Assembly (NCBI GenBank): GCA_010094045.1
Contig: ML986715.1
Span: 104,011 to 124,794 of the forward strand
Source of the DNA: Lojkania enalia
Lineage: Eukaryota > Ascomycota > Dothideomycetes > Pleosporales
Direction: 5' to 3'
DNA: 20,784 nt
This document shows positions 18,175-20,784 of this stretch, in pieces. Both the position numbers and the translations under genes were made by a program. Every line of letters begins with the position of its first letter. The stretch's first letter is position 1. The notes under the pieces were generated by a model. It had not been told where the DNA came from and searched no databases. It saw only the letters and a list, made by a program, of their open reading frames with translations.

Positions 18175-18190
18175 CTACCCCCCTCCTTAT
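18175..18190 (-). other. Polypurine tract of Gypsy-D
   Basis: The + strand CTACCCCCCTCCTT reads AAGGAGGGGGGTAG in the element's sense, immediately upstream of the 3' LTR: the classic plus-strand primer position. Confidence 0.8.
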
Positions 18191-18718
18191 AGGCTGATAG
18201 TCCCTATCTACGCTGGTTCGGGAGGGAATTAGGGCTGTTATAGATAGGTTCTAGTATAAAGAAATTTCTTTAAGGAGGTATTTACTGGTAAAGGCTAATA
18301 CGCGCAGTTACCTATAGAGATACGTTTATTAACGTAATATTAAATAAGGTTTTTTTGCGGTAAGTATAATTAACCTATATATTAGTTGGTAACTACTATT
18401 ATAACAGTTTATTAATATTGCAATTTTGTCGTGTATAGTAATAAGTGTTTACCAGCCTTAGTATATTACTAGGTTGTTGTTAACTAAGCTTCCTTAACTA
18501 AATAACAACTTCTACTCTATATATATTATTACGCGTCTCTAGAACCGTTAATTATTAAAGTATTATTAACGCCTCTTAGAAAAAATTAATTAATATACTA
18601 CTCCGCCTACCTCTTAGAGCCTCTTTAGAAGCCTTCTAGGTTATCTACCTTTAAACTATACGCGCGCTCGCCTGCGGGTAGCATATAATATTTACCTTTC
18701 AGTTCTTAAGATTAAAAA
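18191..18718. other. Gypsy-D 3' non-coding region
   Basis: No protein domain recognised with confidence on either strand. Contains a perfect 16-bp palindrome TAAAGAAATTTCTTTA (18257-18272) and a loose inverted pair GTTGTTA/AACAAC around 18475-18510. On the + strand, 18500-18718 can be read with few stops and may be the upstream part of the antisense ORF below. Confidence 0.35.
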
Positions 18719-19237
18719 AATGCGAGTATTATACCTTATAAAATAAAAAGTACAACCCTATATAAATCGCATCTAATACTAGTAGGGTACTTACTACTAA
18801 CGTACTTATAGATCCCCTCCTACTATAAGGAGGAGTTTCTAGTCCTCCGGGGCTATCTTAAACTATAGATAACAGCCTGATACGTAGGGGATAAGGAGAA
18901 TAAAAAGGTAGCCTTTAAAGCTATTTCGGAGTCCGCTTATAGCCTAGCACTTATAGCCTAGATTATAAAGAGTTAGGAAGATAGTCTTTCTACAGCTAGT
19001 ATCTAGGTAGCTTTATTCTACTAGGGTACTAAGTTACTCTATTAGGTTTCAGCCCTAGAAGCTCTAGTATCTAGCTTTTAAATTAATATCGCGGCGCTCT
19101 TAGGCGGTTAAAAATAAAATAGGGGAGGTTTAGGAGAAGTCTAGAGGGAAAGAAGGGGAAGGAGGGTAGAGGAGGAGAGGATTAGGGAGGTATTTAATAG
19201 CCTACTATTAGACCCTCCAGATTTTATAGAAGAGTAA
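18719..19237 (+). pseudogene. ORF remnant antisense to Gypsy-D pol
   Basis: From about 18815 to the stop at 19235-19237, one + strand frame looks coding: KEEFLVLRGYLKL, NKKVAFKAISESAYSLALIA, VSALEALVSSF, INIAALLGG, then Arg/Glu-rich RERRGRRVEEERIREVFNS and an end at DPPDFIEE. Stops inside it are TAG/TAA/TGA at plausible Gln or Trp sites. Upstream, a frame one base off reads CEYYTLxNKKY at 18721-18753, which would be C-x2-C-x6-C if two Tyr were Cys; joining the two frames needs a frameshift, so this link is speculative. The stop lies about 30 bp from the end of pol, tail to tail. Function unknown. Confidence 0.45.
18816..18833. repeat. Short GC-richer hairpin
   Basis: CCTCCT and AGGAGG (18816-18821, 18828-18833) around a 6-base loop, within the antisense ORF remnant. 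Confidence 0.5.
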
Positions 19238-19269
19238 TTTCGGGCCTATACTTTAGTTTTTAAATCTAC

Positions 19270-19765
19270 TACTTAACTCTTATATATTATTGTCTACTAG
19301 GTAATTTATATTCTCTATACCATCTTTATATACTTTAATCTATTTAGTTAGAGTTTTTAGAGGTCCTAGCTGATTCGGATACTTATTATAAAAAGCTCTC
19401 AGCTTATAAGGCGAACCTATAAAATTTAAGACTTTATATTAGACCGGGTTAAGATTATATCCTACCTATTTTATACAGTATTTAAGGGTCTTATAATATA
19501 GCTTACTAGCTAGTATTTCCTTAACCTCCTACTCTTCTACTCTCTTAATAGTAATAGCGGGTGGTTTCGGAGCTTCTTACCCTAGTAGAGGGTTCTAGGG
19601 GTTCTTATATAGTAGGTTTAGTACGAAAATATTATATATTCTTAACTCTAGGGGTAGCTATAAATAGTATAAGTTTCTAACCTGTTCTAGTACTTTAAAA
19701 GGGCCCTCCTATTAATCGGATAGCTTTCGGCTTAGTCTCTAGACTGTAAGGTTCTTAGTATTTAG
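19270..19765 (-). pseudogene. pol: Integrase C-terminal domain and chromodomain of Gypsy-D
   Basis: Reverse-strand reading KAIRLIGGPFKVLEQVRNLYY at 19735-19675 (GPF-type C-terminal domain), FVLNLLYKNPxNPLLG, EAPKPPAITI, then the chromodomain EVKEILASKLYYKTLKYCIK and VGYNLNPVxYKVLNFIGSPY at 19545-19395. A basic tail follows (YKLRAFYNKYPNQLGPLKTL). The chromodomain aromatic positions are partly kept (VGY), while the Trp of KWVGY is a stop. pol probably ended near 19270-19290. Confidence 0.88.
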
Positions 19766-19769
19766 ATAG

Positions 19770-20784
19770 ACTATATTACCAATCTACTAATTAATTAGTT
19801 ACTAATAACGGTTAATAATAGATTATATACAATTCTAAACCTTCTTAATATTAGCCTTTACAGTTTCCTAGGCTATATATATGCGAGTTACTAGAGCTAA
19901 GGTATTTTTACAATTTAATTTATCTGTTATAGTAATAGGATTAATAGAATATTTTTAATCCTAACTCTAATAGGGCTTAAATCTATATAGAATCTAATAT
20001 AGGGATATTCTAATAGTTGTATAGAGTAGAGTCGCTTATACTCGGTCGATTATAGGTAATAGAGAACTCTAGTTGTTCTAGTAGAAGGATATAAAAGGGC
20101 GTAGTCTCTAATTAATATACTTATTTATAATCTCTATCTATCCGTTAGTCGTTTTATAATAAGTAGTAGATAGTTTAATCTTTACGCCTAAGATATAGTA
20201 GAATTTGCACTAGAAACTAGATATAAACTAAGGTCTTTAGTCTAAAATAATAGTTTCGGGCGTATAGCTAAAGTAGTATACCTATTAAATAAATAATTCG
20301 GCTATTCCCCTTGCGTTAATTATATAATAGTAGGAGATAGATACTACTTATTTAGACAGGCGATTAATTACTACTATAATCTAATTATATCTAGACTTAT
20401 CTATAGAAAAATCTTTAAAGTTAATATATAGATGCTATATTAGTCGATTTAGTATAGAAAGTAGGTAGATAAAACTTAGGGTTTAGGTTTATATTAGATA
20501 AGCTTTATAGTATAGGATATAATTCCGTATATATTGTTTATAAGTAGCCTCTATACCCTTCTAGTAGTACTTCCGGGATAGTAACTAATAGATTTTAGTA
20601 GCGTTTAGGTATACAGAGGATACTTAATTATAAGCCTCTTATATAAGTCGCGTATAAAAGCCTAAATCTAATAGAATATATAAGTAATTATTATAAAGGA
20701 GTAGTCTATTCTCTATCTAATACTTATAGGGTAAAAGTATATATTCCTGCGTAAAGAAGGCTTAGTTTTTCTATAGTAATATAT
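19770..20784 (-). pseudogene. pol: Integrase zinc-binding and catalytic core of Gypsy-D
   Basis: Reverse-strand reading from the right edge: a degraded HHCC zinc region (KGIEATYKQYIRNYIxCYKAY, several His/Cys now Tyr). Then HLYINFKDFSIDKS with the first catalytic Asp changed to Asn (20420-20422), VVINRLSK and PETIILDxRP with the second Asp kept (20240-20242). Then LGVKIKLSTTYYKTTNGxIE with Glu kept (20132-20134), 35 residues after the second Asp (DD35E), and NKYINxRLRPFI. Cut by the window edge, so RT and RNase H are not seen. Inactive: first Asp lost and about twenty stops. Confidence 0.9.

Larger units (their letters stand above)
17896..20784 (-). mobile_element. Gypsy-D, chromodomain Ty3/gypsy retrotransposon, 3' part in reverse
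   Basis: From right to left in its own sense: integrase, chromodomain, antisense ORF remnant, long 3' region, polypurine tract, 3' LTR. It inserted into Fot-3 copy 2; the 5-bp duplication is presumably ATTAC (17891-17895), not checkable because the other end is outside. It keeps more GC, CG and CA than the rest of the window and has fewer stops, so it is the youngest or least RIP-affected large element here. Confidence 0.85.

Noticed and set aside
18257..18272. 16-bp palindrome TAAAGAAATTTCTTTA as a protein-binding operator
   Set aside because: A single occurrence in AT-rich non-coding DNA, with no second copy or context to support a function.
1..20784. The numerous long stretches without stops in one frame or another as real genes
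   Set aside because: They lack usable ATG starts, show no conserved domains, and arise from TA-rich, TG-poor composition in which TGA is nearly absent. The frames with domain homology are instead full of stops.
1..20784. A naturally AT-rich genome or an organelle genome instead of RIP
   Set aside because: The bias is a specific loss of CA/TG with CG retained in places. Stops sit precisely at expected Gln/Trp/Arg codons, and duplicated copies differ mainly by C/T and G/A. No mitochondrial or plastid genes, rRNAs or tRNAs were seen.

Overview
This window is a transposon graveyard from a filamentous ascomycete (Pezizomycotina). CA and TG dinucleotides are strongly depleted and TA is in excess on both strands. 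ATG is therefore rare, and every recognisable reading frame is full of TAA/TAG codons sitting where the protein family needs Gln, Trp or Arg. That is the signature of repeat-induced point mutation (RIP). No intact protein gene, rRNA or tRNA was recognised. The elements (DD35D Fot1/pogo DNA transposons and chromodomain Ty3/gypsy retrotransposons) are typical of fungal AT-rich compartments such as subtelomeres, centromere flanks or AT-isochores. Genus and species cannot be read from the sequence. Family names used here (Fot-1 to Fot-4, Gypsy-A, -C, -D) are local labels.

Layout. (1) 1-5479: a reverse-strand Fot-2 copy, cut by the left window edge, contains two further Fot elements: Fot-3 (1175-3023) and Fot-1 (3569-5435), each flanked by duplicated TA. 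(2) 5482-8514: Gypsy-A copy 1 on the + strand (gag, protease, first part of RT), interrupted by a 303-bp solo LTR (6782-7084) with a perfect CTTAT duplication. (3) 8515-10353: Fot-4, + strand. (4) 10356-11827: the 5' end of a second Gypsy-A copy in reverse (gag start, leader, two tandem LTRs, one carrying a 204-bp insertion). (5) 11967-13838: a complete Fot-2 copy, + strand. (6) About 13941-17514: Gypsy-C in reverse (probable 3' LTR, chromodomain, integrase). Its integrase is split by a 1344-bp non-autonomous LTR element (16050-17393) that carries a satellite-like array. (7) 17515-17895: the first 381 bp of a second Fot-3 copy, cut by Gypsy-D. (8) 17896-20784: the 3' half of Gypsy-D in reverse (3' LTR, polypurine tract, antisense coding remnant, chromodomain, integrase), running off the right edge.

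How it fits together. Nesting gives a relative chronology: Gypsy-A, then Fot-2, then Fot-1 and Fot-3 on the left; Gypsy-C, then Fot-3, then Gypsy-D on the right. Base composition agrees broadly, since Gypsy-A is the most eroded, and Fot-1, the short solo LTR and Gypsy-D keep the most CG and CA. Nothing here should be able to transpose on its own. Each transposase whose triad can be read has lost at least one catalytic Asp (D to N), and whether an Asp was lost tracks the base before its codon, as RIP at CpA predicts.

Most worth a second look: the 17-bp-period repeats inside the terminal inverted repeats of all four Fot families; the coding remnants antisense to pol just downstream of the chromodomain in Gypsy-C and Gypsy-D; and the 73/108-bp hairpin array inside the small LTR element.
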